A stretch of 64,000 nucleotides of DNA from DATKDU01 sp035649415 (lineage in GTDB: Bacteria; Planctomycetota; Planctomycetia; Pirellulales; Pirellulaceae): NCBI GenBank assembly GCA_035649415.1, contig DASRJP010000145.1, positions 1 through 64,000 on the forward strand, read 5' to 3'. Positions 51,320 to 60,630 of this stretch are shown piece after piece. Within the stretch, counting starts at the first letter, position 1, and each line of letters opens with the position of its first letter. The notes under the pieces were generated by a model. The model had not been told where the DNA came from, ran no database searches, and saw only the letters and a list, made by a program, of their open reading frames with translations. Position numbers and translations under genes: made by a program.

Positions 51320-51847
51320 CTAAGCTGGGGCCGCCTCCTCGGATTTCTTCTTGATCTGGCTCAGCAGCAGGCCTCCAGGGGCTTTGATCTGGGACAAAAG
51401 ATTGGCTCCGGGCGCCAGAATCTGTCCCATCAGGATGCCGATTTGCTGCGTGCGGCTCGGCCACTTGCTGACTTCGGCCACCTTCTCTTTGCTGAGCGGC
51501 TCCCCGTCCATGACGCCGCCGCGCGTCTGAAATTTTTCGAACTCCGGCCGTCTGGAAAGCTCCACGATCTCCTTGGCCAGCGAAACGAAGTCCTCGCCAC
51601 CCCAGACGATTGCCAGGCTTCCTTCGCCGCCGCCGAATGCCGCGGCCAGCTTGGTCCCTTCGGTCGCCCGTTGCGCAAGGCTGGTTTTGACCACCAGCAG
51701 GTTCAGTTTTTTGCTGCGCAGTTCTTTGCGCAGCAGGTACGTGTTCAGCGAGTTCAGCCCGATCACGTTGACCAGCAGGGCGTCGTTGACGCCGCTGAGT
51801 CGTCGGCTGTACTCCGCGACAGTAAGACTTTTCAGTTGCTTGCTCAT
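51320..51847 (-). CDS. rplJ: 50S ribosomal protein L10
   Basis: 175 residues from ATG at 51847 (MSKQLKSLTVAEYSRRLSGV). NTYLLRKELRSKKLNLLVVK is the conserved rRNA-binding part. The C-terminal helix that binds L7/L12 dimers is LLSQIKAPGGLLLSQIKKKS. Follows L1 closely (31 bases), so no room for the classic separate L10 leader promoter. Confidence 0.95.
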   Translation of the reverse strand: MSKQLKSLTVAEYSRRLSGVNDALLVNVIGLNSLNTYLLRKELRSKKLNLLVVKTSLAQRATEGTKLAAAFGGGEGSLAIVWGGEDFVSLAKEIVELSRRPEFEKFQTRGGVMDGEPLSKEKVAEVSKWPSRTQQIGILMGQILAPGANLLSQIKAPGGLLLSQIKKKSEEAAPA

Positions 51848-51878
51848 GACGGCACTCGTTCTGGATCGATGGTCGCGG

Positions 51879-52559
51879 TTAAACGGCAATTCTCACGGAG
51901 GGGCTCATCGTGGCGCACAAGGCCACGCTCTTGACGTATTGTCCCTTCACCGAGGCCGGCTTGAGCCCCAGCACGAAGTGCACAAAGGTCTCGATGTTTT
52001 CCTGAAGCTGCTTGGCGTCGAAGCTGGTTTTCCCCACGACCGCGTGGATGATCCCGCCGTTGTCGTTGCGGAACTCGACTTTGCCCGCCTTGTATTCTTT
52101 CACGACCTTGGCCACCTCGGGAGTGACCGTGCCGGCACGGGGCGACGGCATCAGGCCGCGCGGGCCAAGTACCTTTCCCAAGGGACCCACAAGCCCCATC
52201 ATGTCGGGAGCGGCAATGCACACGTCGAACTCGGTCCATCCGTCTTTGATTTTCTGTGCGAGATCCTCCTGACCCACCACGTCGGCGCCGGCCGCCTTGG
52301 CCTGCTCGACCAGGTCCCCTTTGGCAAATACCACCACCCGCTGCGACTTGCCGATGCCGTTCGGCAGCACCACCGAGCCGCGGACGATCTGATCCGCCTG
52401 CTTGGGATCGATGCCCAGTCGCATGTGGATCTCGACCGTCTGATCGAACTTTGTATTGCCGAATTTTTTGAGCTTCTCGACCGCCGTCGCCAGTGGAACG
52501 GTTTCCTTCGAGGGACCTTTTCCGGCAAGCGATCGATAACGTTTGGAATGCTGGGCCAT
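51879..52559 (-). CDS. rplA: 50S ribosomal protein L1
   Basis: 226 residues. KFDQTVEIHMRLGIDPKQAD, VRGSVVLPNGIGKSQRVVVF and GPRGLMPSPRAGTVTPEVAK identify L1, the mobile stalk protein at the E site and, in E. coli, the autogenous repressor of the L11-L1 mRNA. Confidence 0.97.
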   Translation of the reverse strand: MAQHSKRYRSLAGKGPSKETVPLATAVEKLKKFGNTKFDQTVEIHMRLGIDPKQADQIVRGSVVLPNGIGKSQRVVVFAKGDLVEQAKAAGADVVGQEDLAQKIKDGWTEFDVCIAAPDMMGLVGPLGKVLGPRGLMPSPRAGTVTPEVAKVVKEYKAGKVEFRNDNGGIIHAVVGKTSFDAKQLQENIETFVHFVLGLKPASVKGQYVKSVALCATMSPSVRIAV

Positions 52560-52573
52560 GATTGTTTGCTCTT

Positions 52574-52601
52574 TCTGACCTCTGCTCTCTGCTCTCTACC
52601 C
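52574..52601. repeat. tandem heptads TCTGACC/TCTGCTC overlapping the L11 stop
   Basis: Four units in register: TCTGACC, TCTGCTC, TCTGCTC, TCTACCC. The last unit contains the complement of the L11 stop codon, so the array reaches into the coding end. The word TCTGACC is the same one seen at 25665-25678. Confidence 0.85.
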
Positions 52602-53027
52602 TTCCACCGTGATCCCCATGCTCCGCGCCGTCCCTTCCACCATCCGTGCGGCGTGCGCCAGATCGCGGGCGTTGAGGTCAGCCATCTTCTTTTTGCAGAT
52701 GTCCTCGACCTGCGACTTCGTCACTTTGCCGACCTTCTCCTTGTTCGGCACGCCCGAGCCCTTGGCGATCCCGGCGGCGATCTTGAGCAGGGCCGACGCC
52801 GGCGGGCTCTTGGTGATGAACTCGAACGAGCGGTCGCTGAACACAGTGACCACGACAGGAATCGGGATGCCGTTGTACTCCCGCGTCCGGTCGTTGAACT
52901 GGGAAACGAACTGACCCAGGTTGATGCCGAATTTGCCGAGCGAAGTGCCGACCGGTGGCGCCGGGGTGGCCTGTCCGCCGGGGACTTGGAACTTCGCTTC
53001 GCCGGTTTTTTGTTTTGCTTTTGCCAT
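52596..53027 (-). CDS. rplK: 50S ribosomal protein L11
   Basis: 143 residues from ATG at 53027 (MAKAKQKTGEAKFQVPGGQA). PAPPVGTSLGKFGINLGQFV is the thiostrepton-binding region, and KSQVEDICKKKMADLNARDL is the rRNA-binding C-terminal domain. L11 lies at the GTPase-associated centre and is needed for RelA activation in other bacteria. Confidence 0.97.
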   Translation of the reverse strand: MAKAKQKTGEAKFQVPGGQATPAPPVGTSLGKFGINLGQFVSQFNDRTREYNGIPIPVVVTVFSDRSFEFITKSPPASALLKIAAGIAKGSGVPNKEKVGKVTKSQVEDICKKKMADLNARDLAHAARMVEGTARSMGITVEG

Positions 53028-53081
53028 GTGGCTTTGTTCTTCTGTGGGAGCGGGCGACTGGCGCCTGCCCACTCGCCGTCG

Positions 53082-53990
53082 TTACACCTTTTCAATCTGC
53101 CAGTGTTCGAGTTCGACCGGCGTGGACCGGCCGAAGATATTGATCATGACGGTGACCCGGCCGTTAGCCTGGTCGATGGCGTCCACGTCTCCTTCGAAAT
53201 TCTGGAAGTAGCCTTCCTTGACGCGGACGCGGTCGCCAGACTTGAACGGAATTGCCGTCCGCACCTGTCCGGCCTCGTCCTCGATCACCTTGCTCGTCCG
53301 CAGGATGCGATCGACGTCGTGCTGGAGCATCGGGGTGGGCTTGCCGGCCGAGCCGGTAAAGTCGCCGATGCCGGGCGTCTCGCGGACGAGAAACCAGGTC
53401 TCGTCATTGATCGCCATGTTGACCAGGATGTAGCCGGGATAAATCTTTTTCTTGACAATCTTCCGCTTGCCGGTCTTGGTGAACTCGGCCATGTCCTCGG
53501 TGGGAACTACGATTTCCCGGAAGAACCTTTCCTTGTCTTCCATCTTGACGCGGCGCAGCAGCGCGTCCTTGATCGAATCCTCGCGGTTGACTTGCACCTT
53601 GAGGATGTACCAGTCGAACCTGAGGTCTTCCTGCTCCTGCGACTCGTCAATGAATTCCAGCGGCTCGGCGGGGACGAACGGCTCTTCAATCTCGGGTTCT
53701 TCGATCTCGGGTTCTTCGATCTCGGGTTCTTCGATTTCGGGCGGGTCCGCCTGATCATCCGCGCCCGCCGCGGCATGGCCTGACGCACCTTCATTGCCGG
53801 GCGGCAGCGGAAAGGGCTGCGTCTTATCCAGCGGACTGTACGATTCGCCCGGTGCAGGCGTCACTGGGGCCGGCGCGGGAGGAGAAGCCGCGGCATCGGC
53901 CGGGACCGGCGGGGGCGCCGGCGCCCCGGGATCGTTTACGTCCCGCGGGTCGGAGCTTTTCGGCTCGCTACTCACACCCAGTTCTCCCAT
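53082..53990 (-). CDS. nusG: transcription termination/antitermination factor NusG with extended acidic N-terminus
   Basis: 302 residues from ATG at 53990; GTG at 53999 is possible. The NGN domain starts near residue 125 (FDWYILKVQVNREDSIKDAL), with KKKIYPGYILVNMAINDETW and TPGIGDFTGSAGKPTPM, followed by a KOW domain (FKSGDRVRVKEGYFQNFEGD). Normal NusG is ~180 residues. The ~120-residue Pro/Ala-rich extension contains EIEEP repeated four times, encoded by four 15-base tandem units at 53683-53742. NusG binds the polymerase clamp and S10. SecE-NusG-L11 order is standard. Confidence 0.95.
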   Translation of the reverse strand: MGELGVSSEPKSSDPRDVNDPGAPAPPPVPADAAASPPAPAPVTPAPGESYSPLDKTQPFPLPPGNEGASGHAAAGADDQADPPEIEEPEIEEPEIEEPEIEEPFVPAEPLEFIDESQEQEDLRFDWYILKVQVNREDSIKDALLRRVKMEDKERFFREIVVPTEDMAEFTKTGKRKIVKKKIYPGYILVNMAINDETWFLVRETPGIGDFTGSAGKPTPMLQHDVDRILRTSKVIEDEAGQVRTAIPFKSGDRVRVKEGYFQNFEGDVDAIDQANGRVTVMINIFGRSTPVELEHWQIEKV

Positions 53991-54017
53991 AACTTCCACG
54001 CGATTTGCGATTGCCAG

Positions 54018-54497
54018 TTAGTCCACGATATTGAGCAGCCGCAAAATGAAACGCAGCACCCCGTCGTAGACGAAAATCACGATCGTCAACCCAAACATGA
54101 TCACGATGACCACGATCGCGCTGCGGACCATTTCCGTACGCGAAGGCCAGGTCACCTTGTTCATCTCTGCCTCGACGGCAATCAGGAAGTCCGCAAACGG
54201 CGGGTAGTTCACCAGCCGGAAGCCAAACCAGACCCCGGCCACCAGCAGGACGGTGGGCACTGTGTACCGCAGGACGTTGGCGATCGAAATTGCGAGATTC
54301 GGAAACCAATCGTCCGCAAAGCCCCAGGTCACCGTGGAATACATCCGCCACGCCGCTAGCGCGAAACCAACCCACACCGCCAGGCAGGTGAACTGCCGCG
54401 TCAGTCGTCCCTGGGTCCGCTTGTAGATGCCAAGCTGACCCAGTTCCTGAACGAACATCCCAAGCGCACCTGGCGCCATGGCTTTATCCTTCGACAT
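54018..54497 (-). CDS. secE: Sec translocase subunit SecE with extra membrane spans
   Basis: 159 residues. The conserved core EAEMNKVTWPSRTEMVRSAI followed by a hydrophobic span (IVVIVIMFGLTIVIFVYDGV) is the SecE signature. Two further N-terminal hydrophobic segments (CLAVWVGFALAAW; VPTVLLVAGVWFGF) give about three spans, compared with one in most bacteria and three in E. coli. It clamps SecY in the translocon. Confidence 0.93.
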   Translation of the reverse strand: MSKDKAMAPGALGMFVQELGQLGIYKRTQGRLTRQFTCLAVWVGFALAAWRMYSTVTWGFADDWFPNLAISIANVLRYTVPTVLLVAGVWFGFRLVNYPPFADFLIAVEAEMNKVTWPSRTEMVRSAIVVIVIMFGLTIVIFVYDGVLRFILRLLNIVD

Positions 54498-54580
54498 AGG
54501 TTGTGTCCGCGATCCGTGCGGCCTTTCCCTGGACTGCTCTTTTCAGCAAGCCGTCGACACCTGACTCACGCCGCCGCAAG

Positions 54581-54653
54581 CACGGGCGGTAGGAATCGAA
54601 CCCACAACCCCTGGTTTTGGAAACCAGTGCTCTGCCAATTGAGCTACGCCCGT
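54581..54653 (-). tRNA. trnW: tRNA-Trp (CCA anticodon)
   Basis: 73 nt cloverleaf with acceptor ACGGGCG/CGCCCGT, anticodon stem CTGGT/ACCAG around loop TTCCAAA (anticodon CCA), and T-loop GGTTCGATTCC. No 3' CCA is encoded. Lies between tuf and secE. Confidence 0.95.
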
Positions 54654-54690
54654 ACGCACCCCTAATGTCTTGCTACGCCTTCATTCTACG

Positions 54691-54767
54691 AATGACCAAT
54701 GACCAAATCCCAATGACCAATGCCGCTGGTCCCATTGGTCATTGGGATTTGGTCATTGGTCATTTTG
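54691..54767. repeat. heptad-repeat patch with a perfect 32-bp inverted repeat, word AATGACC (tuf-tRNA-Trp spacer)
   Basis: AATGACC at 54691, 54698 and 54712 with AAATCCC between. The exact reverse complement of the 32-base left arm (54691-54722) occupies 54733-54764 after a 10-base loop, and the 7-base register runs across both arms. No T-run follows on the transcribed side. The word TTGGTCA on the opposite strand resembles a cyanobacterial STRR heptamer as I recall it. Confidence 0.95.
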
Positions 54768-54801
54768 CGGGAGCAGCCTTTGCAACCCCCGCATAGCGAT
54801 C

Positions 54802-55998
<1,197 letters not shown>

Positions 55999-56083
55999 AG
56001 GTCTGTTACACCCTGAAAATGTTGGGAAGCGAAAATCAATAGGTACGTTCTGGCGTCTACTTGCTGCCCTTGCCAACTCAAGG

Positions 56084-56156
56084 AGCTGCTGATGGGAATC
56101 GAACCCATGACCTCGTCCTTACCAAGGACGTGCTCTACCGGCTGAGCTACAGCAGC
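56084..56156 (-). tRNA. trnT: tRNA-Thr (GGT anticodon)
   Basis: 73 nt; acceptor GCTGCTG/CAGCAGC, D-arm TAGCTCAGCCGGTAGAGCA, anticodon loop TTGGTAA, T-loop GGTTCGATTCC. No encoded CCA end. Lies 85 bases upstream of the tuf start. Confidence 0.95.
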
Positions 56157-56251
56157 CAGTCGCTGGCGCCATCCGCCGCTCGCTGGTGATGTTGGCGATC
56201 GTTCACACTCGTGGGCAACATCTCCTGGCAGGCAAAGGTGAATGGATCCAG

Positions 56252-56322
56252 AGCGGGTGAAGGGAATCGAACCCTCGTGTCCTGCTTGGAAGGCAGGTGC
56301 TCTACCATTGAGCTACACCCGC
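56252..56322 (-). tRNA. trnG: tRNA-Gly (TCC anticodon)
   Basis: 71 nt; acceptor GCGGGTG/CACCCGC, anticodon stem CCTGC/GCAGG around CTTCCAA, T-loop GGTTCGATTCC. No encoded CCA. Confidence 0.95.
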
Positions 56323-56391
56323 GGTTCGCGTTACGCTCCCGACTGCCAACGCTCCCAGCTCCCAAGGGGTTCATCTCCCGTGGATGCTGAG

Positions 56392-56474
56392 TGGGGAGTG
56401 TAGGATTCGAACCTACGAAGGCGTAAGCCAACAGATTTACAGTCTGTCCCCTTTGACCGCTCGGGAAACTCCCC
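56392..56474 (-). tRNA. trnY: tRNA-Tyr (GTA anticodon)
   Basis: 83 nt class II tRNA with long variable arm; acceptor GGGGAGT/ACTCCCC, anticodon loop CTGTAAA, T-loop GGTTCGAATCC. No encoded CCA. Confidence 0.95.
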
Positions 56475-56534
56475 AATTCCTTGTTTTTCTGGTTCCGCGC
56501 GGCGAGTTCCCGGCGACCAAGGCGCACCTGACAG

Positions 56535-56607
56535 AGCCAGCGAAGGGACTCGAACCCTTAACCTGCTGATTACAAATCAGCTGCTCTGCCAGTTGAGCTA
56601 CGCTGGC
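56535..56607 (-). tRNA. trnT: tRNA-Thr (TGT anticodon)
   Basis: 73 nt; acceptor GCCAGCG/CGCTGGC, anticodon stem GCTGA/TCAGC around TTTGTAA, T-loop GGTTCGAGTCC. First gene of the tRNA-tuf unit. Confidence 0.95.
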
Positions 56608-56645
56608 ATCCCAGCACAAACTCCGCGCCGCGTGGAAAACCAGTT

Positions 56646-56673
56646 AATATAGTGATCCCCTGCCATCACGCAA
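56646..56673 (-). promoter_or_regulatory. candidate sigma-70 promoter of the tRNA-tuf unit
   Basis: On the minus strand, TTGCGT (56673-56668) is followed after 16 bases by TATATT (56651-56646). This would start RNA near 56639, about 30 bases before the first tRNA. The -10 matches consensus at five of six bases; the -35 is weak. Confidence 0.45.
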
Positions 56674-56770
56674 GGCGACCGCCTCCAGAATTCGACCTGG
56701 CAACAAGATACGACGCCTCGCGGTGTCCGTTGGTTCGCTTCCGCACCACCGCTCGCTCCGTCAGTCACGG

Positions 56771-56802
56771 CAAAAAGACAGTCCCCTCGTTAGAGGGGAC
56801 TG
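56771..56802 (-). terminator. intrinsic terminator after the multi-HTH sigma gene
   Basis: Minus strand: CAGTCCCCTC, loop TAAC, GAGGGGACTG, then TCTTTTT. A perfect 10-bp GC-rich stem with a T-run, 38 bases past the sigma-factor stop and upstream of the tRNA-tuf promoter, so it insulates the two units. Confidence 0.9.
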
Positions 56803-56840
56803 AGTAATCTTCCGGCAGTTAGCGTCGGAAAGGGTGCTCG

Positions 56841-58511
56841 TTAATCCGGCAGCTCGATGTGCTCGTCCTGGGCTGCCTGCCGGAGCTTGTTCATGGCCCG
56901 GGCCTCGATCTGGCGGATGCGCTCCTTGGTCACGCCCATATCCTGGCCAACTTCCTTGAGCGTCTGCGGCTCCTGGCTGTGATCCAGGCCAAAGCGGCTG
57001 ATGATGATCTGCTGTTCCCGCTCGTCGAGGCGGGAGAGGATCTTCTCCACCTGACCCTCGCGCATCTGTTGAGCTGTCTCTTGCCCAGTCTCGCCGCCGC
57101 GGGTGTCCTCGTGAGCGGCAAACAGCTCGTCGGGAGTGACGCGGAAGCGGTCGCGATGCTTGTACTCCTCGGGAATCGTGCGGGCGAAGTTCTTCATGAT
57201 CGCCCAGCTCGCATACGTGCTGAATTTGTTTCCCCGCGAAAAGTCGAACTTCTCGGCCGCCCGGATTAGCGACATATTGCCGTCGCTCACCAGGCTGAAG
57301 AAGTCTTCGGTGCCGGTAATGTGCCGCTTGGCGATCGAGACCACGAGGCGCAGGTTGGCCTGCACGATCTGGTTCTTGATTTTGACCGCCTCTTCGTACA
57401 GGCGCTCAATCTCGTCCATGACACTCGAGCGGGCCCGCGCGGGATCAAGCGTCCGCCGCAGCTCGCTCGCCTTGTACTTCAAAAAGTTGAACTTGCGGAA
57501 CAGGTGATATTCCTGCTCCCGCGTCAGCAGCGGCACTTCATACAGCGACGCCAGGTACGGCGGCAATCCGGCGGGCACGCGCGTCTTGCGGGCCTGGAGA
57601 TTCTCCGGCATCGGCAGCGGGGTCAGGATTGTTTTCTCGATCCCGGCCTTCGAAAAGCTATGGTGCGGAATGTAGTCCAGCGGCAGCTCGAAAATCCGCT
57701 TGGCCCGCATCTCGTTGATGATGCGGTAAATGGTCGTTCGCGTGCGGCAGTAGCGCTTGGCGAGAGCCTCGACGGAATCGCCGCGGCGGGACTGCTGATA
57801 GATCTTCCGTCGCACTTCCTCGTTGAGGACCCCCATCTGCTCCGGGAACACAGCCTGCTCGGGATGGCTGCGGTCGAACTGCTTGAGCGTGTAGCGCACC
57901 GTCTCCACGCTGCGATTCATGTGCTGCGCGATACGGCGGGCGATCTCGCTGGGGCAACCACCAGCCTGGGCCATCCGCCGGGCGCGATCGACGATTTCGC
58001 GGCGCTCGTCTTCCGTCAGCAAGCGGAACCGTTCGCCACGCTCCACGCGCTCGCGGTTCTGCGATACAAAACGATCGACGCTGCTGCGCAGAAAACCGAC
58101 GCGCTTGCGACGGCCATCGAATATGAACCGCCGGCTGACAAGCCCCTGCTCCCGCCACCGCGAGATGGTCTTGGTGGAGACGTTGAACATTTTGCTGAGC
58201 TCATCCACCGTGTGGACGGGCTCCCCAACGTCCTCGACGTGCACGTTGGCCGCGTCCCACACGTCCTCCACAAACAGACGCAGGTCGTGAATCGCCTCCT
58301 GGCCGCTCATCGTCACCTTGGGCGAAGCTTCCGGGCGATAGTCGGTGATTCGGTAGCACAGGTACTCGTAGGAGTAATCCCGCGATTTGTCGAGCTCCGC
58401 CAATAGCCGTTCGGCCCGATTGGCTTGCTCGAGTTTCTTCTCCCGCGGCGCAAAGCGAACCTGCTGGTCGCAAAGCTGCTTGAGTACCGAGTTCATGTAG
58501 GTGGTATGCAT
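56841..58511 (-). CDS. sigma-70 family factor with three N-terminal HTH segments
   Basis: 556 residues from ATG at 58511, chosen because AGAGAAGAG lies 6 bases upstream; ATG at 58517 would abut that site. The N-terminal half has a MerR/excisionase-like helix-turn-helix (HTVDELSKMFNVSTKTISRW, residues ~100-130) and two more helix-turn-helix-like segments (PSEIARRIAQHMNRSVETVR ~187-207; SVEALAKRYCRTRTTIYRII ~247-266). The C-terminal half is a sigma core: region 2 VQANLRLVVSIAKRHITGTE and FDFSRGNKFSTYASWAIMKN, region 4 TLKEVGQDMGVTKERIRQIE. It lacks the acidic region 1.1 of RpoD. Whether this is the housekeeping or an alternative sigma factor cannot be decided here. Confidence 0.85.
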   Translation of the reverse strand: MHTTYMNSVLKQLCDQQVRFAPREKKLEQANRAERLLAELDKSRDYSYEYLCYRITDYRPEASPKVTMSGQEAIHDLRLFVEDVWDAANVHVEDVGEPVHTVDELSKMFNVSTKTISRWREQGLVSRRFIFDGRRKRVGFLRSSVDRFVSQNRERVERGERFRLLTEDERREIVDRARRMAQAGGCPSEIARRIAQHMNRSVETVRYTLKQFDRSHPEQAVFPEQMGVLNEEVRRKIYQQSRRGDSVEALAKRYCRTRTTIYRIINEMRAKRIFELPLDYIPHHSFSKAGIEKTILTPLPMPENLQARKTRVPAGLPPYLASLYEVPLLTREQEYHLFRKFNFLKYKASELRRTLDPARARSSVMDEIERLYEEAVKIKNQIVQANLRLVVSIAKRHITGTEDFFSLVSDGNMSLIRAAEKFDFSRGNKFSTYASWAIMKNFARTIPEEYKHRDRFRVTPDELFAAHEDTRGGETGQETAQQMREGQVEKILSRLDEREQQIIISRFGLDHSQEPQTLKEVGQDMGVTKERIRQIEARAMNKLRQAAQDEHIELPD

Positions 58512-59136
58512 TGCCATCTCTTCTCTGCTGCTTGCAACCGCCGGTGTTCCCTGCGACTCCGATCGCCCGGCAGCTGCCTCGTTCCGTGAAGGGGTCCCCC
58601 TCATGGAGTACCCTCAGCGACAGCCAATGGGCCGCCGCAACGCCAATCTTTACGGCTTTTTGCAGTAGCTGGTTCTTTCTCCCATCAGGTTATTCGTTGC
58701 CCTAACCGCCCATTGGCCAACGACTTGATGGCACCCAGACGCAGGCGGCGTGCCAATGTCAATTCTGCCATCCTTTTCAAGTTTACCATTTCTACGTAGT
58801 AAGTCCCCATGCGATCTTGCCAGGTTCGCGCTACTTCCCAAGGTCAAAGGGGAAATATCGTGCCAAGAGTACGTTTGTGGCTGGATTAATTGTTGCAACT
58901 ACTTACCATTTATATGCTTGCGTCGAATCATCCGTCAAAATCGACACTCGTAACTGCCTTGTCACGCCTGCCGGTCGGAAACAAAATTGGGCGGCCCTCA
59001 TTTGGGCTGAGTTCTGGCAGCCAAGGAGTGCACTCGCAGGCTTTCTCCTGCCTGCTAACTGATCCAGCCGATGACGTATCAGAATGAGACACGTTAGACA
59101 AAAGTCCTGCCAATTTGGCTGGGATGGAGCACCCGC
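58512..59136. other. 625-base intergenic region between divergent sigma-factor and secreted-protein genes
   Basis: Should contain both promoters and the sigma-factor leader. A sigma-54-like element is noted at 58740-58756. Reading frames over this interval are short, have no ribosome-binding site and resemble nothing. Base composition from ~58780 to 58960 is A+T-richer than the genes. No repeat array or RNA gene recognised. Confidence 0.5.
58740..58756 (-). promoter_or_regulatory. sigma-54-like promoter element upstream of the multi-HTH sigma gene
   Basis: Minus strand reads TTGGCACG, CCGC, CTGCG: the GG and GC doublets are exactly 10 bases apart, as in -24/-12 promoters. Transcription would begin near 58729, giving a ~218-base leader. 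A chance match cannot be excluded and no activator site was identified. Confidence 0.3.
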
Positions 59137-60630
59137 ATGGACACCCTAAATCCCCCCTTTCTGGTCGCTCGCACGAGCAGTCGGAGGGCACTGAATCGAT
59201 CATTTCAAATTGCCGTTAAGCTCGTTTCACTCCTGGCGTTACTCGCGGCGTCAGCCACTGGTCATCGCCACGCTGCTGCGGCGACTGGCGAGCTGGATCT
59301 GTCGGCAGGTCGCCGTAACGGACAAGTTCAGCAGGTGACAACGGTCGTCGAAGTCCGCGGTAAGTTGACCGTCAATCCCGATGGCCAGGATGTTCGCCGC
59401 CTCCCCATGGAAGCCAAGGCGGAGCTGCGCTATGCGGAGAAGTTTTTGCCGCCGGCCACTGGCGCATCCGTGACGACGATCCGCCATTACTCACAGGCCG
59501 AAGCGGACATTCGAATTCAAGAGACACCTCTCAAGCAATCGCTGCGTCCCGATCGGCGGTTGATGGTGGCCAAATTACGGAACGTTACCAGCCTGCACTC
59601 CCCCTCGGGCCCACTAACGCGCGAGGAACTGGATCTTGTCGAGACCCCCGGCGCCAGCGCCAGCCTCGATCTGCTATTGCCTGGCAAATCGGTTGCCGTC
59701 GGCGGGAAATGGAATCTGCCCGATGCCGCCGTGGGGCCGCTGCTAGGTCTGGAAGCAATCGGCCAGCAGGATGTGATTGCCTCGCTAACGAAAGTTGAAG
59801 ACGGCCTGGCGATTATCGACCTTCGCGGCAAAGTGTCCGGGGCTGTCGGGGGCGTCTCCACGGAAATCGATCTGCAAGGGAAAGCCAACTATCACCTCCA
59901 GCGGAAGACCATCTCCTGGCTGGCGCTGCAATACGAGGAGAAGCGGGCAATTGGCCATGCTCAGCCAGGTTACGACGCCACGGTTCGAGTCCGCGTGCGG
60001 ACCGAACCGGCTTCCTTGCCGCCCGAACTGGCCGATGCCGCGATCGGCGGCCTGGCAACGAAAGCGGACGCCGGTCAATCCCTGCTGGAGTTCAACGCCG
60101 AAAAAGCCGGGATCGAATTCCTCCACGATCGCCGTTGGCAAGTGATGGTGGACCGCTTCGACACCGTCATCCTGCGGCTCGTCGATCGGGGCGACCTGAT
60201 CGCCCAGTGCAACATCACGCGGCTGCCGCCGCTGCCCAAAGGGGAGCAGCTATCGCTATCGTCCTTTCAGACGGACGTCGAGCAGACGCTGGGGCAGAAC
60301 CGCGGGCAGATCGTCGAGGCGGGCCAGTCGCAAACCGCTGGCGGCCTGCGCGTCTTGCGCGTCGTCGTCTCCGGCACGGCATCCGAGTTGCCTATTCAGT
60401 GGGTCTACTATCACGTCTCGAGCGCCAAGGGACAGCGAGCCTCGGTCGTCTTTACGATGGAAGCCAGGCTGGTCGAGCGGTTCGGGCACATCGACCAGGA
60501 ACTCATCGACAGCCTGGTGCTTTCTTCCTCCCCGCTCGACGAGACGCGAGAGCCCCAGCCGGCTGCCAAGCCGGACGCGAAATCCGCTCGGCGAAACGAA
60601 TCGCCCGACCCGGCGGCTACTCCCCGATGA
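59137..60630 (+). CDS. secreted protein of unknown function
   Basis: 497 residues. An N-terminal basic stretch followed by KLVSLLALLAASATGHRHAA suggests a signal peptide with cleavage near residue 48. The body is beta-rich with patterns such as GKSVAVGGKWNLPDAAVG and DLQGKANYHLQRKTISWLAL, typical of planctomycete conserved exported proteins with no assigned function. The C-terminus is Pro/Ala/Lys-rich. It overlaps the convergent YjbQ gene by 14 bases. No catalytic motif was recognised, so no function is proposed. Confidence 0.7.
   Translation: MDTLNPPFLVARTSSRRALNRSFQIAVKLVSLLALLAASATGHRHAAAATGELDLSAGRRNGQVQQVTTVVEVRGKLTVNPDGQDVRRLPMEAKAELRYAEKFLPPATGASVTTIRHYSQAEADIRIQETPLKQSLRPDRRLMVAKLRNVTSLHSPSGPLTREELDLVETPGASASLDLLLPGKSVAVGGKWNLPDAAVGPLLGLEAIGQQDVIASLTKVEDGLAIIDLRGKVSGAVGGVSTEIDLQGKANYHLQRKTISWLALQYEEKRAIGHAQPGYDATVRVRVRTEPASLPPELADAAIGGLATKADAGQSLLEFNAEKAGIEFLHDRRWQVMVDRFDTVILRLVDRGDLIAQCNITRLPPLPKGEQLSLSSFQTDVEQTLGQNRGQIVEAGQSQTAGGLRVLRVVVSGTASELPIQWVYYHVSSAKGQRASVVFTMEARLVERFGHIDQELIDSLVLSSSPLDETREPQPAAKPDAKSARRNESPDPAATPR

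Noticed and set aside
51573..53783. 736-codon open frame antisense to L10, L1, L11 and nusG
   Set aside because: Crosses four conserved genes and their spacers; cannot be coding at the same time.
54691..54764. Inverted repeat as an intrinsic terminator for tuf
   Set aside because: No T-run follows the stem on the transcribed strand, the stem is not GC-rich, and the sequence is one of a series of heptad arrays.
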